Positions 9,111 through 20,950 of a stretch of 64,000 nucleotides of DNA are shown in pieces. Every line of letters begins with the position of its first letter. Position 1 is the stretch's first letter. Position numbers and translations under genes: made by a program. The stretch spans positions 109,219,384 to 109,283,383 of the forward strand of contig NC_133391.1 of assembly GCF_047511655.1 (NCBI RefSeq). Direction: 5' to 3'. This DNA comes from Castor canadensis. Lineage: Eukaryota; Chordata; Mammalia; Rodentia; Castoridae. The notes under the pieces are model-generated. The model did no database searches. It saw nothing but the letters and a program-made list of their open reading frames with translations, and was not told where the DNA came from.

Positions 9111-12100
9111 ATGGCAGGAATCACCACATACCTATCAGTACTAACACTTAATGTTAATGGACTTAATTCAGCCATCAAAAGACACCGATTGACAAAATGG
9201 ATTAAAAAAGAAGATCCAACAATTTGTTGCTTACAGGAGACTCATCTCACCGACAGAAATAAGCATATGCTTAGGATGAAAGGCTGGAAGAAGATTTACC
9301 AAGCCAATGGCCCCCAAAAACAAGCAGGAGTGGCAATACTTATCTCTGACAAAGTAGACTTCAAACCTACATTGATCAAACAAGATAAAGAAGGACATTC
9401 CATACTAATAAAAGGGGAAATAGACCAAAAGGAAATAATAATCATCAATCTGTATGCACCCAATGTCAACGCACCCAATTTCATCAAACATACCCTGAAA
9501 GACCTAAAAGCATATATAAACGCCAACACAGTGGTTGTGGGAGACTTTAACACCCCTTTAGACTTTATCTATTATCATCAATAGATAGGTCATCCAAACA
9601 AAAACTCAATGAAGAAATCCAAGATCTAAAATATACAATAGATCAAGTGGACCTAGTAGATGTCTACAGAACATTTCATCCAACCTCTACACAATATACA
9701 TTCTTCTCAGCAGCCCATGGAACCTTCTCCAAAATAGATCATATCCTAGGGCACAAAGCAAGCCTCAGCAAATATAAGAAAATAGAAATAATACCATGCA
9801 TACTATCTGACCACAATGCAATAAAAGTAGAACTCAACAACAAAAGTAAAGACAAAAAACATGCAAACAGCTGGAAACTAAATAACTCATTACTTAATGA
9901 AGAATGGATCATCGATGCAATAAAAGAGGAAATTAAAAAGTTCCTAGAAGTCAATGAAAATGAAAACACAACCTACCGGAACCTATGGGACACAGCTAAG
10001 GCAGTCTTGAGAGGAAAGTTTATAGCCATGAGTGCATATATTAAAAAGACTGAAAGATCCCAAATCAATGACCTAATGATACATCTCAAACTCCTAGAAA
10101 AACAAGAACAAGCAAATCCCAAAACAAATAGAAGGAGAGAAATAATAAAAATAAGAGCTGAAATCAACGAACTAGAAACCAAAAAAACCAAACAAAGAAT
10201 TAATGAAACAAAAAGTTGGTTCTTTGAAAAAATAAACAAGATCGATAGACCCCTGGCAAACCTGACTAAAATGAGGAGAGAAAAAACCCAAATTAGTAGA
10301 ATCAGGAATGCAAAAGGGGAGATAACAACAAACACCATGGAAGTCCAGGAAATCATCAGAGACTACTTTGAGAACCTATATTCAAATAAATTTGAAAATC
10401 TAAAAGAAATGGACAGATTTCTAGATACATATGATCATCCAAAACTGAACCAAGAGGAAATTAATCACCTGAATAGACCTATAACACAAAATGAAATTGA
10501 AGCAGCAATCAAGAGTCTCCCCAAAAAGAAAAGTCCAGGACCTGATGGATTCTCTGCTGAATTCTATCAGACCTTTAAAGAAGAACTGATACCAACCCTC
10601 CTTAAACTGTTCCATGAAATAGAAAGGGAAGGAAAACTGCCTAACACATTTTATGAAGCCAGTATTACACTTATCCCAAAACCAGGCAAAGACACCTCCA
10701 AAAAGGAGAACTATAGGCCAATCTCCTTAATGAACTTTGATGCAAAAATCCTCAACAAAATAATGGCAAATCGAATTCAGCAACACATCAAAAAGATTAT
10801 TCACCATGACCAGGTAGGCTTCATCCCAGGGATGCAGGGGTGGTTCAACATACGAAAATCAATAAACATAATAAACCACATTAACAGAAGCAAAGACAAA
10901 AACCACTTGATCATCTCAATAGATGCAGAAAAAGCCTTTGATAAGATCCAACATCATTTCATGATAAAAGCTCTAAGAAAACTAGGAATAGAAGGAAAGT
11001 TCCTCAACATTATAAAAGCTATATATGACAAACCTACAGCCAGCATTATACTTAACAGAGAAAAATTAAAACCATTCCCTCTAAAATCAGGAACCAGACA
11101 AGGATGCCCACTATCTCCACTCTTATTCAACATAGTACTGGAATGCCTAGCCAGAGCAATTAGGCAAGAAGAAGGAATAAAAGGAATACAAATAGGTAAA
11201 GAAACTGTCAAAATATCCCTATTTGCAGACGACATGATCCTATACCTTAAAGACCCAAAAAACTCTACTCAGAAGCTTCTAGACATCATCAATAGCTATA
11301 GCAAGGTAGCAGGATATAAAATCAACATAGAAAAATCATTAGCATTTCTATACACTAACAATGAGAAAACTGAAAAAGAATGTATGAAAACAATTCCATT
11401 TACAATAGCCTCAAAAAAAATCAAATACCTAGGTGTAAACCTAACAAAAGATGTGAAAGACCTCTACAAGGAAAACTATAAACTTCTGAAGAAAGAGATT
11501 GAGGAAGACTATAGAAAGTGGAGAGATCTCCCATGCTCATGGATTGGTAGAATCAACATAGTAAAAATGTCGATACTCCCCAAAGTAATCTACATGTTTA
11601 ATGCAATTCCCATCAAAATTCCAATGACATTCATTAAAGAGATTGAAAAATCTACTGTGAAATTTATATGGAAACACAAGAGGCCACGAATAGCCAAGGC
11701 AATACTCAGTCAAAAGAACAATGCAGGAGGTATCACAATACCTGATTTCAAACTATATTACAAAGCAATAACAATAAAAACAGCATGGTACTGGCACAAA
11801 AACAGACATGAAGACCAGTGGAACAGAATAGAGGATCCAGATATGAAGCCACACAACTATGAGCAACTTATCTTTGATAAAGGAGCTAAAAATATACGAT
11901 GGAGAAATAGCAGCCTCTTCAACAAAAACTGCTGGGAAAACTGGTTAGCAGTCTGCAAAAAACTGAAACTAGATCCATGTATATCACCCTACACCAAGAC
12001 TAACTCAAAATGGATCAAGGATCTTAATATCAGACCCCAAACTCTTAAGTTGATACAAGAAAGAGTAGGAAATACTCTGGAGTTAGTAGGTATAGGTAAG

Positions 12101-12979
12101 AAAATTCTCAATGAAACCCCAGCAGCACAGCAACTAAGAGATAGCATAGATAAATGGGACCTCATAAAACTAAAAAGCTTCTGTTCATCAAAAGAAATGG
12201 TCTCTAAACTGAAGAGAACACCCACAGAGTGGGAGAAAATATTTGCCAATTATACATCAGACAAAGGACTGATAACCAGAATATACAGGGAACTTAAAAA
12301 ACTAAATTCTCCCAAAACTAATGAACCAATAAAGAAATGGGCATGTGAACTAAACAGAACTTTCTCAAAAGAAGAAATTCAAATGGCCAGAAAACACATG
12401 AAAAAATGCTCACCATCTCTAGCAATAAAGGAAATGCAAATTAAAACAACGCTAAGATTCCACCTCACCCCTGTTAGAATAGCCATCATCAGCAACACCA
12501 CCAACAACAGGTGTTGGCGAGGATGTGGGGAAAAAGGAACCCTCTTACACTGTTGGTGGGAATGTAGACTAGTACAACCACTCTGGAAAAAAATTTGGAG
12601 GCTACTTAAAAAGCTGGACATCGATCTACCATTTGATCCAGCAATACCACTCTTGGGGATATACCCAAAAGACTGTTACTCCAGAGGCACCTGCACATCC
12701 ATGTTTATTGCAGCACTATTCACAATAGCCAAGTTATGGAAACAGCCAAGATGCCCCAGCACTGACGAATGGATTAAGAAAATGTGGTATCTATACACAA
12801 TGGAATTTTATGCAGCCATGAAGAAGAACGAAATGTTATCATTCGCTGGTAAATGGATGGAATTGGAGAACAGCATTCTGAGTGAGGTTAGCCTGGCCCA
12901 AAAGACCAAAAATCGTATGTTCTCCCTCATATGTGGACATCAGATCAAGGGCAAACACAACAAGGGGATTGGACTATGA
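9111..12979 (+). pseudogene. L1 ORF2p (endonuclease-RT), one frameshift
   Basis: ORF2p nicks target DNA and reverse-transcribes L1 RNA at the nick. The frame opens at ATG 9111 and ends at TGA 12977-12979, about 1,284 codons when both parts are counted (human 1,275). The endonuclease residues keep their human numbering: Asn14 (LNVNGLN), Glu43 (QETH), Asp145 and Asn147 (GDFN). The frame then shifts: 9561-9574 is an extra 14 bp, and a stop follows at 9582. The second part continues in another frame, open for 1,110 codons from 9647, with SKIDHI (Asp205 equivalent), SDHNAI (His230 equivalent), RT catalytic FADD at 11222-11233, and the C-terminal cysteine motif C-x3-C-x7-H-x4-C at 12512-12565. I see no other inactivating lesion. 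As it stands the product is an endonuclease fragment lacking the last catalytic His. Confidence 0.95.
9561..9574 (+). other. 14-bp insertion that breaks ORF2
   Basis: GACTTTATCTATTA lies between codons that are adjacent in related L1s (…NTPL and SSIDRS…). Its first seven bases, GACTTTA, copy 9543-9549, and its last bases repeat the TTA before it. This suggests polymerase slippage or template switching. 14 is not a multiple of three. Confidence 0.85.
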
Positions 12980-13449
12980 GCACATGATAAAAGCGAGAGC
13001 ACACAAGGAAGGGGTGAGGATAGGTAAGACACCTAAAAAACTAGCTAGCATTTGTTGCCCTTAATGCAGAGAAACTAAAGCAGATACCTTAAAGCAACTG
13101 AGGCCAATAGGAAAAGGGGACCAGGAACTAGAGAAAAGGTTAGATCAAAAAGAATTAACCTAGAAGGTAACACCCACGCACAGGAAATCAATGTGAGTCA
13201 ATGCCCTGTATAGCTATCCTTATCTCAACCAGCAAAACCCCTTGTTCCTTCCTATTATTGCTTATACTCTCTCTACAACAAAATTAGAGATAAGGGCAAA
13301 ATAGTTTCTGCTGGGTATTGAGGGGGGGAGCGGGAGGGGGTGGAGTGGGTGGTAAGGGAGGGGGTGGGGGCAGGGGGGAGAAATGAACCAAGCCTTGTAT
13401 GCACATATGAATAATAAAAGAAAAATGAAAAAAAATAAATAAATAAAAT
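12980..13449 (+). other. L1 3'UTR, polypurine tract and A-rich tail
   Basis: About 430 bp of 3'UTR, with a G-rich purine tract at 13319-13380 containing many runs of 3-7 G (G-quadruplex potential, typical of mammalian L1 3'UTRs). Then the subfamily-specific end near 13393-13420 (CTTGTATGCACATATGAATA), AATAAA motifs, and an A-rich tail of TAAA/AAAT repeats to 13449. Confidence 0.9.
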
Positions 13450-13464
13450 AAAATCTTAGGTTAT
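13450..13464. repeat. TSD, right copy, of the young L1
   Basis: Exact repeat of 7941-7955. Confidence 0.95.
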
Positions 13465-13664
13465 AAATTATGCACAGATTATAGATTATCATTACACATT
13501 CCAAACAGATTAATAAAAATTATTTAATTCTTTAATTAAATTATGAATTTTATGGCTTCAATTTTTATCATTCTAAGCTGTTTCTACTTAAACAAACCTC
13601 AAGTAGGCTTCCAAAAGAGTTTTAGGAAAACTGATTCAAAGAGAAGCATTGGAAATAAAGTAGT

Positions 13665-13757
13665 GGCCTGGAGGTGTGGCTCAAGCAGTAAAATGCCTGT
13701 CTAGCATGCATGAAGCCCTGAGCTGAAACTCCAGTACCATCAAAAACAAAAAGGTGT
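13665..13757 (+). repeat. ID-like SINE, sense
   Basis: tRNA-derived unit. The A-box region is GTGTGGCTCAAGCAGTA and the B-box region is CTGAGCTGAAACTCCAGTA, followed by an A-rich tail (ACCATCAAAAACAAAAAGG). Confidence 0.85.
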
Positions 13758-14724
13758 GAAGATCAAAGAATAAGTAGACAATTAATAGTTTAATCTAATC
13801 TGCACATCCTTAAACAATATTCTGTATGTTTTTACAAAACTACAAAATTACCCAATGTTAATATGTATTTTGAGGAAGTTACATTATATTGTTTATTCCT
13901 CAGAGTAAGGATGACATTAGCTAATACTAAGTCTGATACTATATTTGTCTAGGATACCTAAGGAAATATATAAGTAAACATATGAATAGTTTTATAGATG
14001 CAGCTGGTTACCCATAATGTAAAAAGCATTCAATATCTGTTATAGAAATTGCAATTATCAATCATGCTAATTAAGATTTCAATTATCCTTCTACATTATA
14101 ATGTATGGAACTTTATATATGTAAACAACATTAAAAACATAACTGTTTACAAGTGAATTTACTGACATCTGAATAACATACCAAGTATGAAAATAAAAAT
14201 TTTAATTTGGTTTCCTATTTTCTTGAGAGTTTTATATAATAACTATATCTAATATTTAATAAATCTGAACTATGCTAAGAAAACAGGATTTGTTAATACT
14301 GTCATTATTTGAAAGGTAAGAATAGAGCATGAAGGTCATTTACAAAGTTATTTAAATAATGAAAATATTCTGAAGACTCTTAGAAGAAACTGGAAATATT
14401 AGAGAGTTAACTTGACTGGACTTTGATGTGGGGACTGAAGCAACAACAGTAAAGAATGATTCCTAGACTTTCTGGTTAAGTGAACAGGTAGATGATGGAG
14501 ATGCGTATTTAGGACTGATTGCTATACAGACAATAGATAAATAAGACCATAAGAAGCATGGGTAAAGAGAAAAGAGCAACTGGTCAAAGAATGAAACTTG
14601 AATAGCCTTACATTTATGGCAGAAGAGGAAAAACCTATAAAACAGACAAAAAAAGCAGTTGTGAGAAATTTATAAGAACAAGGAAAGAATATCAACACAA
14701 AATCTAAGCGGATAAATAATTTTT
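13758..14724. other. Unassigned AT-rich non-coding DNA
   Basis: No gene or confident repeat. The last 400 bp (14330-14720) may be an old interspersed repeat that I cannot name. Confidence 0.4.
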
Positions 14725-15169
14725 AAAAACACGCAAAAGGTATTAGGATAGGTAAGACACCCAAAAAACTAGATAGCATTTGTTGCCTTTAATGCAGAGA
14801 AGCTAAAGCAGATACTTTAAAGCGACTGAGGCCAATAGGAGAAGGGGACCAGGAACTAGAGAAAAGGTTAGTTTGAGAAGAATTAATTTAGAATGTAACA
14901 CATATGTACAGGAAAGCAATGCAAGTCAACTCCCTGTATAGCTATCCTTATCTCAACTAGCAAAAACCCTTGGTCCTTCCTATTATTGCTTATACTCTCT
15001 CTTCAACAAAACTAGAGATAAGGGCAAAATAGTTTCTGCCTGGTAGTGAGGGGGTGGGGGGAGAGGGAGGAGGCAGGGGGTAAGGGAGGGGACAGGGGGA
15101 AATGGGGAGAAATGACCCAAACTTTGTATGCACATATGAATAAAATAAAATAAAATAAAAAACATGCAA
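14725..15169 (+). mobile_element. Young L1 3' end, 5'-truncated, with TSD
   Basis: The insert is about 14739-15155. It matches 13010-13415 of the young L1 closely, including the 'AGCATTTGTTGCC' and 'GACCAGGAACTAGAGAAAAGG' region, the purine tract (15046-15110) and the same terminal block. The flanks carry AAAAACACGCAA at about 14725 and AAAAACATGCAA at about 15156 (one mismatch), a target-site duplication starting in an A-run. Confidence 0.88.
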
Positions 15170-15600
15170 TGTGGGCAATGGTATAAGAAGCTACACATAT
15201 GGAGTGAATTGTATCTGAACACTAAGATGTTCTTACGTCCTTAATATCCCAAAAGAGAACAAGAGCAAGAACAAGGCAGCAACCTGGTTGCAATAGTTGA
15301 AGGAGTTCAGACCAAAAAACAAAAATACAAGAAGGCAATTCAAAAGGTGGATATTTAATATGTCTGCCCAGTATAGCTTGTCTGTTACATAAATTATCTA
15401 GCATGTAGTACTTAAAGCTCTCCACAATTATAGTTCAAAGCATTTTTCTAATAACATAGTTAGCATTAGCTTCATGTAAGACATAAACTACTTATTATTC
15501 AAATCTCCAAATACATGTCAAGAATTTCTGGATCATCTTTAACTCCAAGAAGATTTCAGCCTGATCAAGTTTGGAGGGCTGCTTCCCTGAGAGGTAACAG
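15170..15600. other. Unassigned non-coding DNA
   Basis: Nothing recognised. Confidence 0.4.
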
Positions 15601-15609
15601 CTGACAGTG

Positions 15610-15840
15610 ATTGAACAGTTTATCAAAAAATTATTGGTTATGCTGTCTTAACCAATTAGTTCATTTAACCCTCAGAAAACCAAGCAATCAGGAACCATTA
15701 TTGTCTATTTTATGGTAGATGAAATTTTAGTTAATAGAGTTTAGATTGCTTGCCTTTAGCTATAACTAGGGAGGGGAATTAACCAGATTTGAATATAGTC
15801 ACAATCTGTACACTGTGGTTACTCATTCAAGATTGTTCTC
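15610..15840 (-). repeat. MIR SINE relic, antisense
   Basis: Order of blocks fits antisense MIR: 'TTCATTTAACCCTCAGAAAA', 'GGAACCATTATTGTCTATTT', 'GCTATAACTAGGGAGGGGA', then 'CAGATTTGAATATAGTC'. Confidence 0.6.
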
Positions 15841-18800
15841 TATTATGTACACCATTCATTCAGTTGGGAAATGTTTGATTAAGAAAACAAATTTGCGGTG
15901 ATGGTCAAATGATACACTGTTTCAGTTATGCAAGAAAAATAACTTCAAAAGACTATAGAGCATGGTGCTATAACTCAGAATATTGTATTGTATACTTAAA
16001 ATTTGCTAAGAGGGCATATTTCTCATAAAAAATCAGGAATTAACTCAAATTCTTAATGATTCAGGCATCTATCTTAATTCTCATTAGGGAAATAATTCAA
16101 CTTTAGTACTTTCCTTTCTTCCTTCTTGACTTTGTCTTCTAACCACCCCCATCTCCTTTGCTTTCTGGCTTAATTGAATAGCAGACGGTGATTCCACAGG
16201 CCAAGGCACCTCTTCTGATGAGGTCTCATTGCTTTGATGGCCTTTTGGTTGCAAAGCAACTCTCCTTCTTACCCACATGTCTATCCCACACTTCAATGCT
16301 CATCAAATTTTGACTCTGTCATCCTATTCATTCCATAATCAAAAAATATAAACAATACTTTGAATGTCTTTGTACCATGGATTTTTCAATGTTTCAGGAA
16401 TATTTTATTTTTCTTAAACTTTACATGTATATTATAAAAACTAATATTGCTTACATCTTACCTTCCTACTCTTCTTAGGGGAGTACTTTCTGATCCTTAC
16501 CTGAATGCTTGCAAATCTTTGTAGAGAGTTTTAAACTTTTTATTTCTCAAAATTTCTCCAGGTAAATATCTCTGCATAGTCAACAAAATGAAAGCAAATT
16601 TTATGTTATTTACTGATCAAAAGGATATCTTTCATATAACCTCTAATTATAAGTACTTCCCCATAAAAGAGAGAGCATGTCATTTTGCTCCCTGTACCAG
16701 AATAAATAAGTTAAAATAAGCCCCCCAAAAGATACTTTTAACAAATAACAACTCCAGTGAGTGGAATTCCAAATACTGTGGCAGGCTGGTGGGAACTATT
16801 TTTGGACAGACACACCTCTTGCAGTTCCTCAAATAATACCACTGATGTTACCTCTCTTCCATTTATAAGTAGGATCATCTCAGCTCAAAGTAGTTCCATA
16901 ATACCATTTCTTATTAATAGATCCAGGACAAGATTCCTGAGAAGGAATGTGCAAATTAGGGTAAGCAAACATAATCATCAATGCTATTCAAACATTCAAT
17001 TCAGGACACCCTGCACATGAAACTCAATTTTAGTAATGAAGGTTTTGTTCTCTTAATTTTTATAATTTTTACTTTTAAAAGAAAACTTCATTTTAAAAAA
17101 TTGCCTTATATTTTTCAAGAGTTTATTGCATGCCAAGCACCAAAGACAAAGCAGTGAATAAAATGAATTGAGTTCCTGAGCTAGGGTACTTTAATTTCTA
17201 CCAAGAAAGACAGGTATCAAACAAGAATGTGCGATGAAGAAGGCCAGGATGCTTAGGAAGTAGATGACAGGGAAACTAACACTGTATTTCTGAAGACTAA
17301 AATAGTAGATATCATTTATTACCAAATATATGACAGTTTTCACAGTTTATCATTTGTCCTATGAAAAATCTACAAGAAAACGCATGGGAATAAGAAAAAG
17401 CTTAATTAAGGGGCTTTGTGGATTCTTGTTTATCTATAACTGCACTCTTAATTACTAAAATAAGCTAGAAATTGGTAGGTAGTAATCCTATATATTATAA
17501 ACAGAATTATTTGATACAGTTTGAAATATAATTTTACAGAGATTTAAATTCACAGATAACGTAAGCAAGCTTTTTTAGTGTCTTGACTAATTGAGCGGGT
17601 AATTTTTTTAAAAGATATTCCTTAAGTACAAATAAAATCAGCAGTGATTACATCACCTTTTGCCTATGTACAGATAAACACTTCTTAAAAGAAGAAAACC
17701 GAACATTTTTTTCCTTAGGAAAACCAGGAAAAATTAATTTGACAAGGTAATTAGAATTCTAAAATGATTGCCTCATTTTAACTTTTCCAAACATAAAAGA
17801 TTTGCTGGTATAAACCTTTCCTTGAAAGGATATGTGCTCTATTGAGCAGTGAAATGCAAAGACCTCCATAGAACTCAGTGGAGAATGACTTAAAGATATA
17901 TAAAAACACATACAGGTATACATACACTCATTCCAAGTATTTACATTGTCTGCCATGCATGCAAAGATGAGTACTGCAAACAAGTTCACAATTGATCATG
18001 AATATTCTGATACAGGAGCACAAGCTAAATGACCTAAAGCATTAGGAAGAGATTATTTATTTGTCAATTGGCACCATCCAATCTATGATTTGAGGTAAAA
18101 ATTCACTTTCATTTTGGAATAGAAGTAACAAGCACCTTAAGAGAAAAGGATAGCCATGAGTCTAGAATAATTTTTATTCTTCTATAATATCACCATACAG
18201 AAAGATTACAGGCCTTAAAATTAAGTATTTTATTATTTAAGAAGCTTCTTTTTTTTCTAAACCTTGGGGGGGGAGAAGATCTTTGGCAGTCAAAGCTTTG
18301 AAGAACCAGTGTGACAAAGTATGCTTCAAGATCAATTATTTTTTTAAAAAGGTGGTGAAGGAAAGAAGTCATTTTCATAGTTAACTTTTAATGTAAAATA
18401 TGACATGTATATTTTACATTGAGATGAAAATAACATTATCAACCTCAAAATCACTTTAAATAATTCATGATTTTAATAGCAAACTAGGAAATAATACTAT
18501 CGCGAATAAAAATTAAAAGACTAATTACTGAATATCAGTAGGAGTGAAGCAGTCTGCATGATAGTCCACTAATCAGAAACTAAGCTTTTCTCAATCATTA
18601 AGTTACAAAATGCTCTTCACATGTTGGATTATTTTGCCTTAAACCCTGTTTACTACCTCCCTCTCGTTTGCTGAGCTAGCTAGAAGCTAGCAAATTCATT
18701 AAAAAATATTTGAACTAAATAACATAAATTAGAAGTTCCCAATTTTGTCCTGAGTCCTGTTTTGATAAGTGGCTGGTACTATAAATGTGCATTTAAGGTG

Positions 18801-18860
18801 GGCTATCATGGAAGTCTCACTGCTACCTGCTTCCTTATTTAAAATCATTATCATTAGTGT
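15841..18860. other. Mostly unique non-coding DNA
   Basis: No gene supported. A short L2-like antisense stretch may lie at about 17110-17190 (GTTTATTGCATGCCAAGCAC … GCAGTGAATAAAATGAATTG). The open frame at 16084-16296 (minus) has no recognisable motif. Confidence 0.45.
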
Positions 18861-18867
18861 ATATTAA

Positions 18868-18915
18868 TTTTATAACGGGATTTCACTGTGATATTTCCTC
18901 ACATGCATATAACTT
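18868..18915 (-). repeat. L1 3'UTR scrap, antisense
   Basis: Short match to the older L1 3'UTR motif 'GGGATTTCACTGTGATATTT' also seen at 19008 and 26120. Confidence 0.45.
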
Positions 18916-18982
18916 CTGTCTTCTTAAATTACCTGGCAGCATTAAAAGTGAAAACTCAATAAAGCAATGTATGCAATCTGTT

Positions 18983-20950
18983 TTAGTAACATCTTTATTG
19001 GTATACAAGGGGTTTTGTTGTGACATTTCCACATATACATGTATTGTAAAACGAATTGGTTCATCTCCTCCATTATTCTCCCTCCTAGCCCATTCCCCTT
19101 CTTATGGTGATTTTAACAGTTTCAATGTTCAATATTCATACTAGTATAGAAAGTACATCAATCATATTCACTATCTTTACTTTCTTCCTCTACCTCCCCC
19201 TCCCACTTGTGCTCTCTTCTTAACATGAATGGTTTTATATTCGTGTCCTTCATTGTTTAGGTGTCTGCTTGTTGTTCACTGGGAATTTTGCCTTGGTATT
19301 TTACCTATAAATATATTCTGCTTAAGTTAGTCTAACTCCCCTCCACTCCTTTTCCTAACCCTTTCCCCTTATCCTGTGTTGGTCAACAGTTTTCATTTTG
19401 TTTGTTGTGTCTTATGCCTACATAGACATGGTACATTCATTTTTATTCACTTTCTATCATTCTTTCCTTCTTCCCTTAGTTTCCTCCAACAGTCCTACTT
19501 GTGGAAACATGTTCTGTATATATTTATATGTATACATGATAATGCTTGTATTTGTATTGGATCTACCAAATATGAGAGAAAAACATGAGCTTTGTCTCTG
19601 AACCTGGCTAATTTCACTTAAGATGATGTTCTCCAGTTCCACCCATTTACCTGAGAATGACAAAATTTTATTCTTCTTTATGGCTGAATAAAATTCCATT
19701 GTATATAAATACCACATTTTCTTAATCTCATTCTATTGGTTGTAGGGTATCTGGGCTGTTTCCATGGTTTGGCTATTGTTGATAATGCTGCAATAAGCAT
19801 GCTTTCATTGTAACCTGACTTATATTCCTTTAGCTATATGCCCAGGAGAGGTACTGCTAGATCATATGGTAGTTCTATTTGTAGTTTTTGAGGAATCTTC
19901 ATACTGCTTTCCATAATGGCTATACTAATTTGCATTCCCATGTTCCTGACATCTTCACCAACATTTCCTGTTGTTTGTGATCTCCATTATAACAGGAGTG
20001 AGGTGGAATCTTTATGTGTTTTGATTTGTATTTCTTTTATGGTCAGGGATGTTAAGCATTTCTTCAGGTGTTTTTTTGGCCATTTGTACTTCTTCCTTTG
20101 AAAAACCTCTGTTCAGTCATTTGCCCTTTTCTTCACTGGGTCATTGATTCTTTGAGAGTTTAGTTTTTTGAGCTCCCTGTAAATTCTGATTATTAATCCC
20201 TTGTCAGATATACATCTGGCAAAGATTTTCTTCCATTCTGTAGGCTGCTTCTTCAGTCTACTGACCATTTCCTTTGCTGTGCAGAAGCTTTTTAGTCTCA
20301 TATAGTCCCATTTGTCAATACTTTCTCTTAATTGCTGTGCTGTTGAAGTCCTAATTAAGAAGTTATTGCCTATGCCCATAAATTCTAGTGTATTCCCTAC
20401 TCTTCCCTGCAATAGTTTCAGGCCTAATAATAAGATCTTTGGTCCATTTTGAATTGATACTTGTACAGGGTAAAAGACAGAAATCCAGTTTCAGTCTTCC
20501 ACATGCAGAAATCCAGTTTTCTCAGCAACATTTGTTGAAGAGGGTCCTTTCTCCATCATCTGTTTTGGACAACTTTGTCAGAAACAAGGTGGCTGTAACC
20601 TACATGAATTTATGTCTGGGGCTTCTACTCTGTTCCATTGGTCTTCATGTCTGTTTTCATTCCAGTACCATGCTGTTTTTATTTCTGTGGCTCCATAGTA
20701 GAGTTTGAAGTCAGGTATTGTGATACCTCCAGCATTGCTCTTTATGGTCAGTGTTGCTTCAGCTATTTGTGGTTTTTTGTGCTTTCATATGAAGTTTAGC
20801 ATTGAATTTTCAGCCTCTGTGAGGAATGTCATTAGAATTTTGATGGGGATTGCACAGAATATATCCATTGCTTTTGGTAGTAATTCTGCTGATCCATGAT
20901 TATGGGAGATCTTTCCTACTCCTAATGTCTTCTTCAATTTCTTTCTTCAG
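18983..20950 (-). mobile_element. 5'-truncated L1, antisense, about 2 kb
   Basis: On the minus strand the sequence runs from the RT/linker region of ORF2 (20950) to the 3'UTR end (18983). The translated minus strand gives [20 protein letters not shown] at 19660-19715, the ORF2 C-terminus, and VGNTLEFMGIGNNFL … SIDKWDYMRLKSF at 20280-20405. These match residues near 12070-12840 of the young L1, with many substitutions, stops and shifts. The cysteine motif region near 19950 is decayed. It is older than the element at 7956. Confidence 0.9.

Larger units (their letters stand above)
7956..13449 (+). mobile_element. Young L1 retrotransposon with intact 5' end
   Basis: A 5.5-kb L1 bounded by perfect 15-bp target-site duplications. 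Order: 5'UTR (7956-8445), short ORF1 (8446-9060), 50-bp spacer, ORF2 (9111-12979, broken once), 3'UTR with G-rich purine tract, AATAAA motifs and A-rich tail. The first bases carry CCAAGATGGCGGC at 7965-7977, a YY1-type site in the same place as in human L1 (from about +13). Reverse transcription therefore reached the 5' end of the RNA. Perfect TSDs and an almost intact ORF2 mean a recent insertion. The missing part of ORF1 is thus an internal loss and not 5' truncation. Confidence 0.95.

Noticed and set aside
7956..13449. L1 as a host exapted gene
   Set aside because: Perfect TSDs, A-rich tail and a frameshifted ORF2 indicate a recent ordinary insertion.
13262..13504. Proline-rich minus-strand frame (with similar ones at 14983-15222, 42779-43066, 48865-49080 and 49279-49673)
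   Set aside because: These are antisense translations of the L1 3'UTR purine tract and recur wherever that tract occurs. Not genes.
16084..16296. 70-codon minus-strand frame, Arg/Glu/Ser-rich
   Set aside because: No family match that I can see; length is within chance.
18660..18695. GCTAGCTAGAAGCTAGC near-palindrome as a regulatory site
   Set aside because: Short and isolated; no supporting context.
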